Source: Tropicimonas sp. IMCC34011 (GTDB taxonomy: Bacteria > Pseudomonadota > Alphaproteobacteria > Rhodobacterales > Rhodobacteraceae). Taken from it: a stretch of 64,000 bases of DNA. The notes below the pieces were generated by a model that saw nothing but the letters and a program-made list of their open reading frames with translations, was not told the DNA's origin and made no database searches. How positions within the stretch are numbered: position 1 is the stretch's first letter; every line of letters starts with the position of its first letter. Shown here in pieces: positions 17,708-25,721 of this stretch. A program made the translations under genes and the position numbers. The stretch lies in contig NZ_QMEJ01000003.1 of assembly GCF_003390865.1 (NCBI RefSeq), positions 248,001 through 312,000 of the forward strand, written 5' to 3'.

Positions 17708-18760
17708 TTGGCCTATCGCATGTTGTTGCTCAACGTCGCTCCGGATCGCTCGGACGGCGTCGAGGACGTGATCAAGGAGATCGAGCCGCGCACCTGGTGG
17801 CGTTCGGAGGCGCAGAACGGCGAGGACATCGTCCAGTATTACGTCGTGCTGCACGAAAGCCGCTCCCAGGTGCTTCAGGACAAGCTGTCCGAGGAGTTCG
17901 AGGAAGACCAGTTCCGGCTCGTGACCCTCGCGCTCGAGAGCGTCCTTCCGCAGATCGACAACGAGGAAGAGCAGGAGCGGCTCGAACAGACCGAGACCTC
18001 GAGCGCCCGTGCCGAGATCTACGACGACGTGCTGAACAACGCGCTCCTGACGTGGGATTTCCTCATCCTGACGGCCGCGGCCGCCTTCGTGGCCGCCATC
18101 GGACTGACGAGCGGACAGGTCGCGGTGGTCATCGGGGCGATGGTGATCGCGCCGCTTCTGGGACCGATCCTCGCCTTTGCCTTCGGGGCGGCGCTCGGCA
18201 ACCGCCGGCTGCTCCTCATCAGCCTTCGGGCGCTGGGGGCCGGGCTCGGTGTCGCCGTCGCTGTGTCGGCGGCGATGGGGACGTTCCTGCCGCTTCAGAT
18301 CGACGACTCCATGGTGAACTTCTCCGAACCCCTCGGGCTCTCCACCGCCGCGCTGCCGCTTGCCTCCGGGGTCGCCGCGGCGCTGATGGTGGTGCAGGGG
18401 CAGGCCTCCGCCCTCGTCGGCGTGATGGTCGCCGCAGCGCTCCTGCCGCCCATCGCGGCGATGGGGCTGCTCGTTGGATCGGGCGCATGGTACCAGGCGG
18501 GACGGGCGGCCGTGACGGTCATCGCCAATATCGTCGCCATCAACCTCGCGGCGCAGGCTGTCTTCATGTGGCGCGGCATCCGCCCGCATCGCTGGCTGTC
18601 GGATGATTCGAAGGCCGGCCAATCCCGGATCTGGATGCTCGGCGCCTGGGTGATCCTGCTGGGCGCCCTTCTGGGCGGGATCCTCTTCGTTGAAGGCAGC
18701 TTCGCCCAGGGGGGCGATGACGAGGGACAGGAGACCGCCGCGCCCGCCGATCCCGGCTGA
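17708..18760 (+). CDS. DUF389 (TIGR00341-like) multi-pass membrane protein
   Basis: 350 residues. The N-terminal 105 residues are soluble and acidic (VLPQIDNEEEQERLEQTET). A block of about seven membrane segments spans residues 115-335, with the DUF389 hallmark VVIGAMVIAPLLGPILAFAFG near residues 138-158 and ALVGVMVAAALLPPIAAMGL later. Function is unknown. Start: TTG at 17708, 8 bp after GAGGA; an ATG at 17720 would lose four residues but lies too far from the ribosome site. It begins 4 bp after the preceding small gene. Confidence 0.88.
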   Translation: MAYRMLLLNVAPDRSDGVEDVIKEIEPRTWWRSEAQNGEDIVQYYVVLHESRSQVLQDKLSEEFEEDQFRLVTLALESVLPQIDNEEEQERLEQTETSSARAEIYDDVLNNALLTWDFLILTAAAAFVAAIGLTSGQVAVVIGAMVIAPLLGPILAFAFGAALGNRRLLLISLRALGAGLGVAVAVSAAMGTFLPLQIDDSMVNFSEPLGLSTAALPLASGVAAALMVVQGQASALVGVMVAAALLPPIAAMGLLVGSGAWYQAGRAAVTVIANIVAINLAAQAVFMWRGIRPHRWLSDDSKAGQSRIWMLGAWVILLGALLGGILFVEGSFAQGGDDEGQETAAPADPG

Positions 18761-18810
18761 GGCGCGGCGCGAGCTTGAGGCGGTTCCGCGAACGCGCTAC
18801 GCCGCTCCCC

Positions 18811-19959
18811 ATGAGCCAGAGTGTAGATCCCGTACGCCTCACCGCCGACCTCGTCCGGTGCCCCTCCGTCACGCCGGAGGAGGCCGGAACCTTCGCCATC
18901 CTGGTACCGATCCTCGAGGCCGCCGGCTTCGAGTGTCATCGCTGCGACAGGGGCGGCGTGCCGAACCTCTATGCCCGCAAGGGACCGAAGGGCGCGGCTC
19001 GGACGCTGGCCTTCGGTGGGCATGTGGACGTGGTCCCGGTCGGTGACGAAGCCGATTGGTCCGTCGATCCCTTCAGTGCCGAGATCCGGGACGGCGTGCT
19101 CTACGGTCGCGGGGCGACGGACATGAAATCCGGCGTCGCGGCCTTCGTCGCGGCAGCGGTGGAGGCGGGGCAGGACCTGCAGCCGGGCACCGCGCTGTCG
19201 CTTCTGATCACCGGGGACGAGGAGGGGCCGGGCCGGGACGGAACGCTCGCGATCCTCGACTGGATGGAGAAGGCGGGGGAACGCATGACCGCCTGCATCG
19301 TGGCCGAACCCTCCTGCCCAGAGATCATGGGCGAGATGATCAAGATCGGGCGCCGGGGCTCGCTCAACCTCGTGTTCACCGTGAAGGGCGTTCAGGGCCA
19401 CGTCGCCTATCCGCACCGCGCGAAGAACCCGGTGGACGGCGCCGCCGAGCTTGCCCACCGCCTCGCAACGCTCAGGCTCGATGAAGGATCCGATCATTTC
19501 GATCCCTCGACGCTCGCCCTGACCGGCATCGACACCGGCAATCTGGCGACGAATGTCATTCCCGGTGCAACCACCGTCCGCGCCAATATCCGCTTCAACG
19601 ATCTGCACAGCGGCGCCTCTCTCATCGAGAGGATGCGCGGGATCGGGGACGAGGTTGCGGAAGCCCACGGACTTCAGATCACGCTCGATGCGCGGATCTC
19701 GGGCGAATCGTTCTTCACGCCTCCGGGCGAGCTGTCGGACCTCGTGGCCCGCATCGTGGCCGACGAGACGAAAGTGATCCCCGTCCTGTCCACCGGTGGC
19801 GGCACCTCCGACGCGCGGTTCATCCGGGCGCATTGCCCGGTCGTCGAATTCGGCCTCGTGGGGCTGACCATGCACCAGACGGACGAGCGCGTCGAAATTC
19901 AGCAGATCGAGACCCTCGCGCGCGTCTTCACCCGTATTGCCAAGGAGTTCGTGTCATGA
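18811..19959 (+). CDS. dapE: Succinyl-diaminopimelate desuccinylase
   Basis: 382-residue M20-family zinc hydrolase that removes succinate from N-succinyl-LL-diaminopimelate. Metal and catalytic residues are in place: GGHVDVVPVGD (about residues 68-78), GATDMKSGVAAF, ITGDEEGPG (catalytic Glu pair), VAEPSCPE, and the C-terminal MHQTDE. The dimerisation lid reads VFTVKGVQGHVAYPHRAKNP. ATG at 18811. It overlaps the GNAT gene by 4 bp. With dapD and dapF it covers most of the succinylase branch. Confidence 0.96.
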   Translation: MSQSVDPVRLTADLVRCPSVTPEEAGTFAILVPILEAAGFECHRCDRGGVPNLYARKGPKGAARTLAFGGHVDVVPVGDEADWSVDPFSAEIRDGVLYGRGATDMKSGVAAFVAAAVEAGQDLQPGTALSLLITGDEEGPGRDGTLAILDWMEKAGERMTACIVAEPSCPEIMGEMIKIGRRGSLNLVFTVKGVQGHVAYPHRAKNPVDGAAELAHRLATLRLDEGSDHFDPSTLALTGIDTGNLATNVIPGATTVRANIRFNDLHSGASLIERMRGIGDEVAEAHGLQITLDARISGESFFTPPGELSDLVARIVADETKVIPVLSTGGGTSDARFIRAHCPVVEFGLVGLTMHQTDERVEIQQIETLARVFTRIAKEFVS

Positions 19960-20387
19960 GTGTCGAGATCGTCGAAGCGACGGAGGCGGCGGATATCGAT
20001 GCGTGTTTCGCGGTCCGTCACGAGGTGTTCATCGGTGAGCAGAAGGTGACCGTCGAGCAGGACAGGGACGGCCGGGACGGCGAGGCGATGCATTTCCTCG
20101 CACGTGAGGACGGGCGCCCGGTCGGTGCCATGCGGGTGCGGATCGTCGGGGATGCGGGCAAGCTGGAGCGGGTCTGCGTCCTGAAGGAGCGCCGCGGTAC
20201 CGGCGCCGGCGCCGCGATGACCCGCGCTGCACTGGCTAAGCTCAGGAGCATGCCCGGTATCGTGCGGGTGATCCTCGGGGCGCAGGTTCCGGCGATCCCG
20301 TTTTACGAGCGGCTCGGCTTCACCGCGCACGGCGAGATCTACGATGATTCCGGCATCGCGCATCGGAGCATGGCGCTGGAGTTGTGA
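19956..20387 (+). CDS. GNAT family N-acetyltransferase
   Basis: 143-residue single-domain acetyltransferase. The acetyl-CoA-binding region is LERVCVLKERRGTGAGAAMT (motif A, R/QxxGxG/A pattern) and motif B is IPFYERLGF. The N-terminus (CFAVRHEVFIGEQKV) resembles the ElaA/YjcF group. The acceptor is unknown. It is overlapped at both ends by 4 bp, linking dapE to the downstream transferase gene. Confidence 0.88.
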   Translation: MSVEIVEATEAADIDACFAVRHEVFIGEQKVTVEQDRDGRDGEAMHFLAREDGRPVGAMRVRIVGDAGKLERVCVLKERRGTGAGAAMTRAALAKLRSMPGIVRVILGAQVPAIPFYERLGFTAHGEIYDDSGIAHRSMALEL

Positions 20388-20986
20388 GCGCGCGTCCCCG
20401 CGTCGTCCTGATGCTCAAGGAGCCGCGGCCGGGCCGGGTCAAGACGCGCCTTGCGCGGGACATCGGGCGGATCGAGGCGGCGTGGTGGATGCGGCGGCAG
20501 ATTGCCCGCGTGCTGCGGCGATTGTCCGATCCCCGTTGGGACCTCGAACTTGCCGTGGCGCCGGACGGGGCGCTCGCGTCTCGCGTCTTTCCGGCCCACC
20601 TGCCGCGCCGCCCTCAGGGGCGCGGCGATCTCGGCGTCCGCATGGCCCGGCTTCTGGCGGATGGGACAGGCCCCGTAATCGTCGTGGGCGCAGATATTCC
20701 GGCGCTGGACCGGCGCCACGTCGCGGAGGCGTTCCGGGTCATGCGTGCGGCGGATGTCGCGATCGGCCCGGCGAGCGATGGCGGCTACTGGCTGATCGGG
20801 CGGAGCGCCCGGCGACGGTTGCCGATCGGCGCGTTCGGCAAGGTCCGCTGGTCCACCTCCCACGCCCTGAAGGACACGCTTGATACGCTGGACGGGCGGC
20901 GGGTGGCGATGCTGGAGACGCTTCGAGACGTGGACACCGCGGACGATCTGAGGGCGCCGGGCGTCGCGGCCGGGCGAAGCGGATAG
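20384..20986 (+). CDS. TIGR04282/DUF2064-like nucleotidyl- or glycosyl-transferase fold protein
   Basis: 200 residues with a GT-A-like fold. The start LMLKEPRPGRVKTRLARDIG is the lysine/arginine motif of this family, and the middle carries GADIPALDRRHVAEAF and GPASDGGYWLIG, typical of CofC- and GT2-related transferases. The donor and acceptor are not known. GTG at 20384 overlaps the GNAT stop (GTGA). Last gene of the dapD-to-dapE strand; the next gene is convergent. Confidence 0.8.
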   Translation: MSARPRVVLMLKEPRPGRVKTRLARDIGRIEAAWWMRRQIARVLRRLSDPRWDLELAVAPDGALASRVFPAHLPRRPQGRGDLGVRMARLLADGTGPVIVVGADIPALDRRHVAEAFRVMRAADVAIGPASDGGYWLIGRSARRRLPIGAFGKVRWSTSHALKDTLDTLDGRRVAMLETLRDVDTADDLRAPGVAAGRSG

Positions 20987-21020
20987 ACGCTTTCTCCCGG
21001 CCGATGCTCTCGCGGCGCCG

Positions 21021-21467
21021 TCAGTTCAGGCGCAGGATCGCGACGTTCAGCGCGAAGGCGTAGGTCAGCCAGGCGAGATAGGGCAGGATCAGCGCACCGG
21101 CCAAGGTGTCATGCCGCCAGAAGGCGATGCAGGTGCAAAGTGCTGCGAGCCACAGAAGACCGATGACGACGGCGCCGGCGCCCATGCGGTGCGCGCCGAA
21201 GAAGACCGGCGTCCAGAGCGTGTTGAGCGCGATCTGGATCGCCCAGAAGCCTAACGCATGCGCCGTCCCCGGCATCACGGCGACGCGGGCCGCCGCCCAG
21301 GCGATGATCACGTAGAGGATCGGCCAGACGATGGGGAAGGCGAGGTTCGGCGGCGTCCAGGACGGCTTTGCCAGCTCCTGATACCACGTCCCCGGCTTGA
21401 AGATGGATCCGGTCGATCCGGCCGCGGCGCAGGCGAGGAGGAAGAGAAGAAAAACCGTCCAGGGCAT
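21021..21467 (-). CDS. tspO: TspO/MBR family tryptophan-rich sensory protein
   Basis: 148 residues with five predicted membrane helices and the Trp-rich TspO signatures: FKPGTWYQELAKPSWTPPN near residue 23, FPIVWPILYVIIAWAA, and ALNTLWTPVFFGAHR. In Rhodobacter TspO binds porphyrins and dampens photosynthesis gene expression in response to oxygen; no photosynthesis gene is in this window. ATG follows directly after the TAG of the cytochrome c gene, with no gap, so they are cotranscribed. Confidence 0.94.
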   Translation of the reverse strand: MPWTVFLLFLLACAAAGSTGSIFKPGTWYQELAKPSWTPPNLAFPIVWPILYVIIAWAAARVAVMPGTAHALGFWAIQIALNTLWTPVFFGAHRMGAGAVVIGLLWLAALCTCIAFWRHDTLAGALILPYLAWLTYAFALNVAILRLN

Positions 21468-21932
21468 CTAGTTGTCCGTATCCGAAGCTGCATCCTCGGG
21501 GTCCAGCGAGAGGAGGAAGGAGTAGACGTCCGCCGCCTCCTCTTCCTCACGCAGGCGGAAGGACATCTTGCTTCTCGCCCGGCCGTCACCCGTCACCTCG
21601 CGCAGGTAGCCCGTCGGGTCCTGAAGGTAAGGGATCATCTCGGCCGCGCCCCAGTGGAGACCGTGCTCTGCGCCGGCCTCGACGAGGGATGTGCCGTACT
21701 TGAAGCCCTCCCGCGTGCCGGCCTGGGCGTTCGCGATGCCATAGAGGTTGGGCCCGATCTTCCCGTTCCGCCCGGCGAGGGTCTCGCCCTCCGGGGTCTG
21801 GATCACGTGGCAGGAGACGCAGCGGCGCGCGAAGATCTTCTCTCCGGCAGCGGCATCGCCCTCCTCCTGCGCCCCCGCGATGCCGGCAGGCAGAAGAAGA
21901 AGGGTAGCGAGAAGGGGCAGGGACCGTGGCAT
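21468..21932 (-). CDS. Periplasmic c-type cytochrome (class I, cytochrome c2-like)
   Basis: 154 residues. Signal peptide 1-22 (RSLPLLATLLLLPAGIAGA). A single haem motif CVSCH lies at residues 38-42 and KIGPNLYGIANAQAG is the following hinge. The distal methionine is probably in RSKMSFRLREEEEAADVYSF. It should carry electrons in the periplasm between bc1 and an oxidase or reductase. ATG at 21932 chosen for the signal peptide. Paired with tspO downstream without a gap. Confidence 0.9.
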   Translation of the reverse strand: MPRSLPLLATLLLLPAGIAGAQEEGDAAAGEKIFARRCVSCHVIQTPEGETLAGRNGKIGPNLYGIANAQAGTREGFKYGTSLVEAGAEHGLHWGAAEMIPYLQDPTGYLREVTGDGRARSKMSFRLREEEEAADVYSFLLSLDPEDAASDTDN

Positions 21933-22046
21933 GGGACTGGCTTTCCGTGACTGCGTGAGTGCTACAGATGTGCGCCCGGATCCCGGGGCGGGCAAGGCGG
22001 CGAGTTGTCCCGGCCCGGGGACGTCATGGATGCTCGCCGTGTCGGC

Positions 22047-23087
22047 TCATGCCCCTCCGCCGAGTGCCCTGATCTCTTCCACGAGAGAGGCGTCCAGTCT
22101 GACGCCCTCGGTCCGCGCCGCGCGGAGCCGTGCCAGCTCGCGATCCCCCGGAACCATGACCGGGCGGGACGGATCGCTCGCCGGCGTCTCGCGCAGAAGG
22201 GACGTCGCATCCCGCATCCGCTTCGCCAGCCAGTCGGTCGAGCCCAGCTTGCCCGTGTCGATCAGGATGAAGACATGTCCGATCTTCTGCTCCGCCTCGG
22301 GATGATCCACCCATGAGCTGACATGGGTCAGATAGGTCGCGCCGGACAGCACGCCGCAGAGCATGTCCACCGCAAGGGACAGGCCGTAGCCCTTGTGCCC
22401 GCCCATCGGTTGCAGGAAGCCCTTGAGAGCCTCGGCGGGGTCGCTGGTCGGGCGGCCGTCGCGGTCCGTCGCCCAGTCCTCGGGTATCGATTTGCCCTCC
22501 TTGAGCGCCGCGCGGATCTTGCCCCGTGCGGCGACGGAGATCGCCATGTCGATGAGGACCGGATCGCCGCCGGGATCGGGGAAGCCGAAGCCGATCGGGT
22601 TGTTGCCGAGCCGCGCCTCGGCCCCGCCGGTCGGCGCTATGGTGACGGAGGCGTTGGTCGCGATGATCGAGGCGAACCCCTGCTCAGCGGCGAGGAGGGA
22701 ATAGGGCGCGATGGCGCCGAAGTGACTGGAGCCCTTGCAGAAGGTCGCGGCGATGCCGGTCTTGCGCGCGGCCTCCATGGTCAGTTCCAGCGCGGTGATG
22801 CCGGTGACGGGCCCGAGCCCGGCATGCCCGTCCACGCGGGCGAGGGCGGGGGCGAGGGTCTCGATCTCGGGTTCCGCAGCGGCGTCGATGCCGCCGAGGC
22901 TCATCCGCTCGCAGTAATTCACGACGCGCAGAAGGCCGTGGGTGTGGATGCCCATCATGTCGCCGAGGGCCAGGATCTGCGCGGTCACGCGGGCGCGGTC
23001 CGGTGCGACGCCCTGTGCCTCAAAGGCGCGGGAGGCGAGGGCGACGAGCTCCTCCTCTTTCAGGAGCGGTGCGGTTGCTTCGGTCAT
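22047..23087 (-). CDS. Ldh2-family NAD(P)-dependent malate/L-lactate/sulfolactate-type dehydrogenase
   Basis: 346 residues of the Ldh_2 (YlbC/ComC/delta1-piperideine-2-carboxylate reductase) family, unrelated to classical lactate dehydrogenases. Family features include DMMGIHTHGLLRVVNYCERM, the NAD-binding loop GSSHFGAIAPYSLLA, NNPIGFGFP and MGGHKGYGLSLAVDMLCG. The exact 2-oxo/2-hydroxy acid or imino acid used is not deducible. ATG at 23087 with GGGAGA upstream. It is divergent from the oxidase cluster with 245 bp between. Confidence 0.88.
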   Translation of the reverse strand: MTEATAPLLKEEELVALASRAFEAQGVAPDRARVTAQILALGDMMGIHTHGLLRVVNYCERMSLGGIDAAAEPEIETLAPALARVDGHAGLGPVTGITALELTMEAARKTGIAATFCKGSSHFGAIAPYSLLAAEQGFASIIATNASVTIAPTGGAEARLGNNPIGFGFPDPGGDPVLIDMAISVAARGKIRAALKEGKSIPEDWATDRDGRPTSDPAEALKGFLQPMGGHKGYGLSLAVDMLCGVLSGATYLTHVSSWVDHPEAEQKIGHVFILIDTGKLGSTDWLAKRMRDATSLLRETPASDPSRPVMVPGDRELARLRAARTEGVRLDASLVEEIRALGGGA

Positions 23088-23332
23088 TCTTGTCTCCCGG
23101 ACGGCGGCATGCCTTGTGTCCCGCTGGATACCAACACGGGGCATGTTCCCCAAGGGAAAAGACGAGGGGATGAATGACGGGCGCGAGCTTCGCCCCATGC
23201 GCGAAGGGTCGATGTGCCCGCCATTTCCATGACGCGCAGGGTGTGACATGTATCCGGCGTATGGTGGAACCGCCCCCGCACTCAGTCGTTGCGCGCGCGG
23301 GTGGTGAGCGAATTTCAGGGGCGCATTCAGTG

Positions 23333-24034
23333 ATGGACAGGACCTATTGCGGCCCGCCGCCGCTTCCGGCTGAGCTCTGGACAAGCTGGAACCTCGATCC
23401 CTTCCTGCTGATCGCGCTCGCCGTCCTTACGATTGCCGTGCGGCGGGAGCCCGCCGGTCTCGCGGCGGTTGCCGTTCTGATCGTCGCCTTCGTTTCTCCC
23501 CTTTGCGCCCTCTCCGCTGCGCTCTTCTCCGCGCGGGTCGTGCATCATGTTCTCCTCGTCGCCGGGGCAGCGCCGCTTCTGGCCGTGGCGCTCGGCGGGC
23601 GGGCGCGGGGCGGGATCGCGATGCCCTTCGCAGTCTCGGCCCTCATCCTCTGGGCGTGGCACGCCCCCGCGGCCTACGACCTCGCCCTGTCCAACGTGGC
23701 GGTCTACTGGCTGATGCAGATCACGCTTCTCGGGAGCGCCGTCTGGTTCTGGCATTCGGTCATCGCGGCCGATGGCGCGCCGGTGGAGCGGCTGGTCTTC
23801 GTCATCGCATCCTTCGCCCAGATGGGGATGCTGGGTGCGGTCCTGACTTTCGCGCCCGATGCGCTCTACACGGCCCATGCCGTCGCGCCCTTCGACTGGG
23901 GCCTGTCCCCGCTGCGCGATCAGCAACTCGGCGGGCTCATCATGTGGGTGCCCGCGGGGCTGCCCTACGCCGCCACCGCGATCGTCCTGGCGCGGCAGAG
24001 CTGGGCCGGCCTGAGAGACAACCGCGCGTGGTAG
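23333..24034 (+). CDS. ctaG: CtaG-like cytochrome oxidase assembly membrane protein (caa3_CtaG family)
   Basis: 233 residues, six to seven membrane helices. The family pattern is seen: HHVLLVAGAAPLLAVALGG, LWAWHAPAAYDLAL, FWHSVIA, and a final WVPAGLPYAATA. In Bacillus the caa3-type CtaG is needed to make the oxidase, probably for copper insertion; it is distinct from the periplasmic CtaG/Cox11 chaperone. Here it opens the oxidase cluster and overlaps the copD-like gene by 7 bp. Start ATG 23333; the ribosome site (AGGGG) is somewhat far, so a GTG three bases upstream is an alternative. Confidence 0.86.
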   Translation: MDRTYCGPPPLPAELWTSWNLDPFLLIALAVLTIAVRREPAGLAAVAVLIVAFVSPLCALSAALFSARVVHHVLLVAGAAPLLAVALGGRARGGIAMPFAVSALILWAWHAPAAYDLALSNVAVYWLMQITLLGSAVWFWHSVIAADGAPVERLVFVIASFAQMGMLGAVLTFAPDALYTAHAVAPFDWGLSPLRDQQLGGLIMWVPAGLPYAATAIVLARQSWAGLRDNRAW

Positions 24035-24540
24035 ACTGGGTCGTCAACCTCGTGCCGATCTTCAAGGCGCTGCACATCGCGGCCCTCTCGCTCTGGTGCG
24101 GGGGGCTTCTGGTCCTGCCGTTCATGCTGGCGCGCCACGATCCGAACATGCTGGCGGAGGATTACCGCATCATCCGCCGTGCGACGCATATCACCTACAC
24201 GACCTTCGTGACCCCCGCCGCCGTGATCGCGGTGATCGCGGGGACGTGGCTGATCTTCATGCGGGAGGTCTTCGTTCCGTGGCTCTTCGCCAAGCTCGCC
24301 TTCGTCGCGCTGCTCGTCGTCGCCCATGCGTGGATCGGCTACATCCTCGTGCGCGTGGCCGAGGAGCCGGGGCACCACAAGCCGCCGCACCCGGTTCTGC
24401 CGGGCCTTGCCGTGGCGATCCCGGCCGTCGCGATCCTCTTCATCGTTCTCGCCAAGCCGGCCTTCGACTGGCTTACGTTCCCCGACTGGCTGCTCGAGCC
24501 GAGGGGCGGTCAGCTGCCCTTCGACGTGCCGAGCCGGTAA
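24028..24540 (+). CDS. CopD-like four-helix membrane protein
   Basis: 170 residues with four hydrophobic helices. The first, IFKALHIAALSLWCGGLLVL, has the His-containing pattern of CopD/HemJ-type proteins. Further blocks are TYTTFVTPAAVIAVIAGTWL and KLAFVALLVVAHAWIGY. Start is GTG 24028, overlapping the ctaG stop. Sited between ctaG and the oxidase structural genes, it may help with copper or haem supply to the oxidase; that is inference. Its last 31 bp overlap the 3' end of an opposing gene. Confidence 0.75.
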   Translation: MVDWVVNLVPIFKALHIAALSLWCGGLLVLPFMLARHDPNMLAEDYRIIRRATHITYTTFVTPAAVIAVIAGTWLIFMREVFVPWLFAKLAFVALLVVAHAWIGYILVRVAEEPGHHKPPHPVLPGLAVAIPAVAILFIVLAKPAFDWLTFPDWLLEPRGGQLPFDVPSR

Positions 24541-25034
24541 TCGAAGACAAGTTTGCCACCATGCCATCCCGTGAATCCCACGACGCAGACGCACAGAGCC
24601 GACATGAGGATGCCGTAGGGCAGCACCGCGTCCTCGAAGCCGTAGAGCCTCAGGCCCCAGTTCGCGCCGAGGAGTGCGAGGAGCGTCACCGCGATGATGA
24701 AGTGGGTCCAGGCCGGTGCGCGGGCGCGGATGCCGGAGACGAGCAGCAGTTCCGCCGTTCCGGAAAAACCGGCGAGCATGCCGAACAGGAAGCCGGTTCC
24801 CGCAGCCCAGAGCGCGGCGCGGGCCCAGAACGCGTCTCCCGTCCACCAGTAGAGCATGTCCGCCCCGAGGGCGCAGAAGGTCAGCGCCACGGGGAACGCC
24901 ACGCTCATCGCGTGGATCGGGTGTCCGAGCACCGCGATCCTGGATTCGGTCTGATCGAAGCCCGGCTGTTCGGCGATCGGGTCGATCAGTTCCTCATGCT
25001 CGTCGCGCGCTTGTTCGGTCGTGTCCGCCGCCAT
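24510..25034 (-). CDS. DUF2231-like membrane protein, antisense within the oxidase cluster
   Basis: 174 residues. After a soluble acidic start, LGHPIHAMSVAFPVAL opens four membrane helices in the DUF2231 pattern (GHPxH motif), ending FTGWHGGKLVFDYRLGTS. The family is of unknown function, with membrane location. A GGAAGGG ribosome site precedes the ATG at 25034. The gene runs against its neighbours: its 3' end overlaps the copD-like gene by 31 bp and its 5' end overlaps the likely start of the oxidase subunit II gene by up to 39 bp. Confidence 0.85.
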   Translation of the reverse strand: MAADTTEQARDEHEELIDPIAEQPGFDQTESRIAVLGHPIHAMSVAFPVALTFCALGADMLYWWTGDAFWARAALWAAGTGFLFGMLAGFSGTAELLLVSGIRARAPAWTHFIIAVTLLALLGANWGLRLYGFEDAVLPYGILMSALCVCVVGFTGWHGGKLVFDYRLGTSKGS

Positions 25035-25721
25035 CTGAAACCCTTCCCTGCCCCGATTGTCGCCGCCCTAACGCTTACAGCGCTCGGCGGTTGCGAGGGA
25101 GTCCTCTCGACGGTTGACCCGGCGGGCCCCGCGGCCCGGACGATCGCGCAACTCTGGTGGGTGATGCTGGGTGGCGCGGCCCTGATCTTCGCTCTCGTGA
25201 TGACGCTTCTTGTCCTGCCCTTCCTGCGCCGCGGCAGGGCGGGGAGCGATGGCAGCCGTGTCAGGATCTGGATCGTCGGGCTCGGGCTCGTCTTCCCGAT
25301 GGTCGTCCTCGCCGCGCTTCTCGCCTACGGGCTGGTGGTGGGGGAGAGGCTGCTGCCGCGGGAAGCGGACGACGTCGTCCGCGTCGGGGCCGAGGGCCGC
25401 CTGTCCGCATGGACGTTCAGCTACGAGGATGCGCCGGGCCGCGCGACCGAGGGCGTCCTGCACATTCCCGCCCGGCGTCCTGTCGATGTGTCCATCACCA
25501 CGGCGGACGTCATTCACAGCTTCTGGGTTCCGCGCCTTGCCGGCAAGCTCGACGCGATCCCGGGCTACGTCAACGTCCTGCGGATCGAGGCGGACGCGCC
25601 CGGCACCTACGAGGGCGTCAGCGCCGAATTCAGCGGCCCGGGCTACGACAGCTTCACCTTCGCCGTCACCGCGCATGACGCGGATGGCTGGGAGGCCTTC
25701 CTGAGAGGCGAGACCCAATGA
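24996..25721 (+). CDS. Heme-copper oxidase subunit II lipoprotein without CuA ligands (quinol-oxidase type)
   Basis: About 241 residues. A lipobox (LTALGGC, Cys33) predicts a lipoprotein, followed by two membrane helices (about 48-72 and 87-110) and a cupredoxin domain (ADVIHSFWVPRLAGKLDAIP). Cytochrome c oxidases carry the CuA ligands as CxxxC; here the same place is Ser209 and Ser213 (GVSAEFSGPG), as in E. coli CyoA. It should therefore take electrons from quinol rather than cytochrome c. The start is uncertain: ATG 24996 or TTG 25011 both overlap the opposing gene, and no downstream start keeps the lipobox. ATGA overlap with subunit I. Confidence 0.86.
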   Translation: MLVARLFGRVRRHLKPFPAPIVAALTLTALGGCEGVLSTVDPAGPAARTIAQLWWVMLGGAALIFALVMTLLVLPFLRRGRAGSDGSRVRIWIVGLGLVFPMVVLAALLAYGLVVGERLLPREADDVVRVGAEGRLSAWTFSYEDAPGRATEGVLHIPARRPVDVSITTADVIHSFWVPRLAGKLDAIPGYVNVLRIEADAPGTYEGVSAEFSGPGYDSFTFAVTAHDADGWEAFLRGETQ

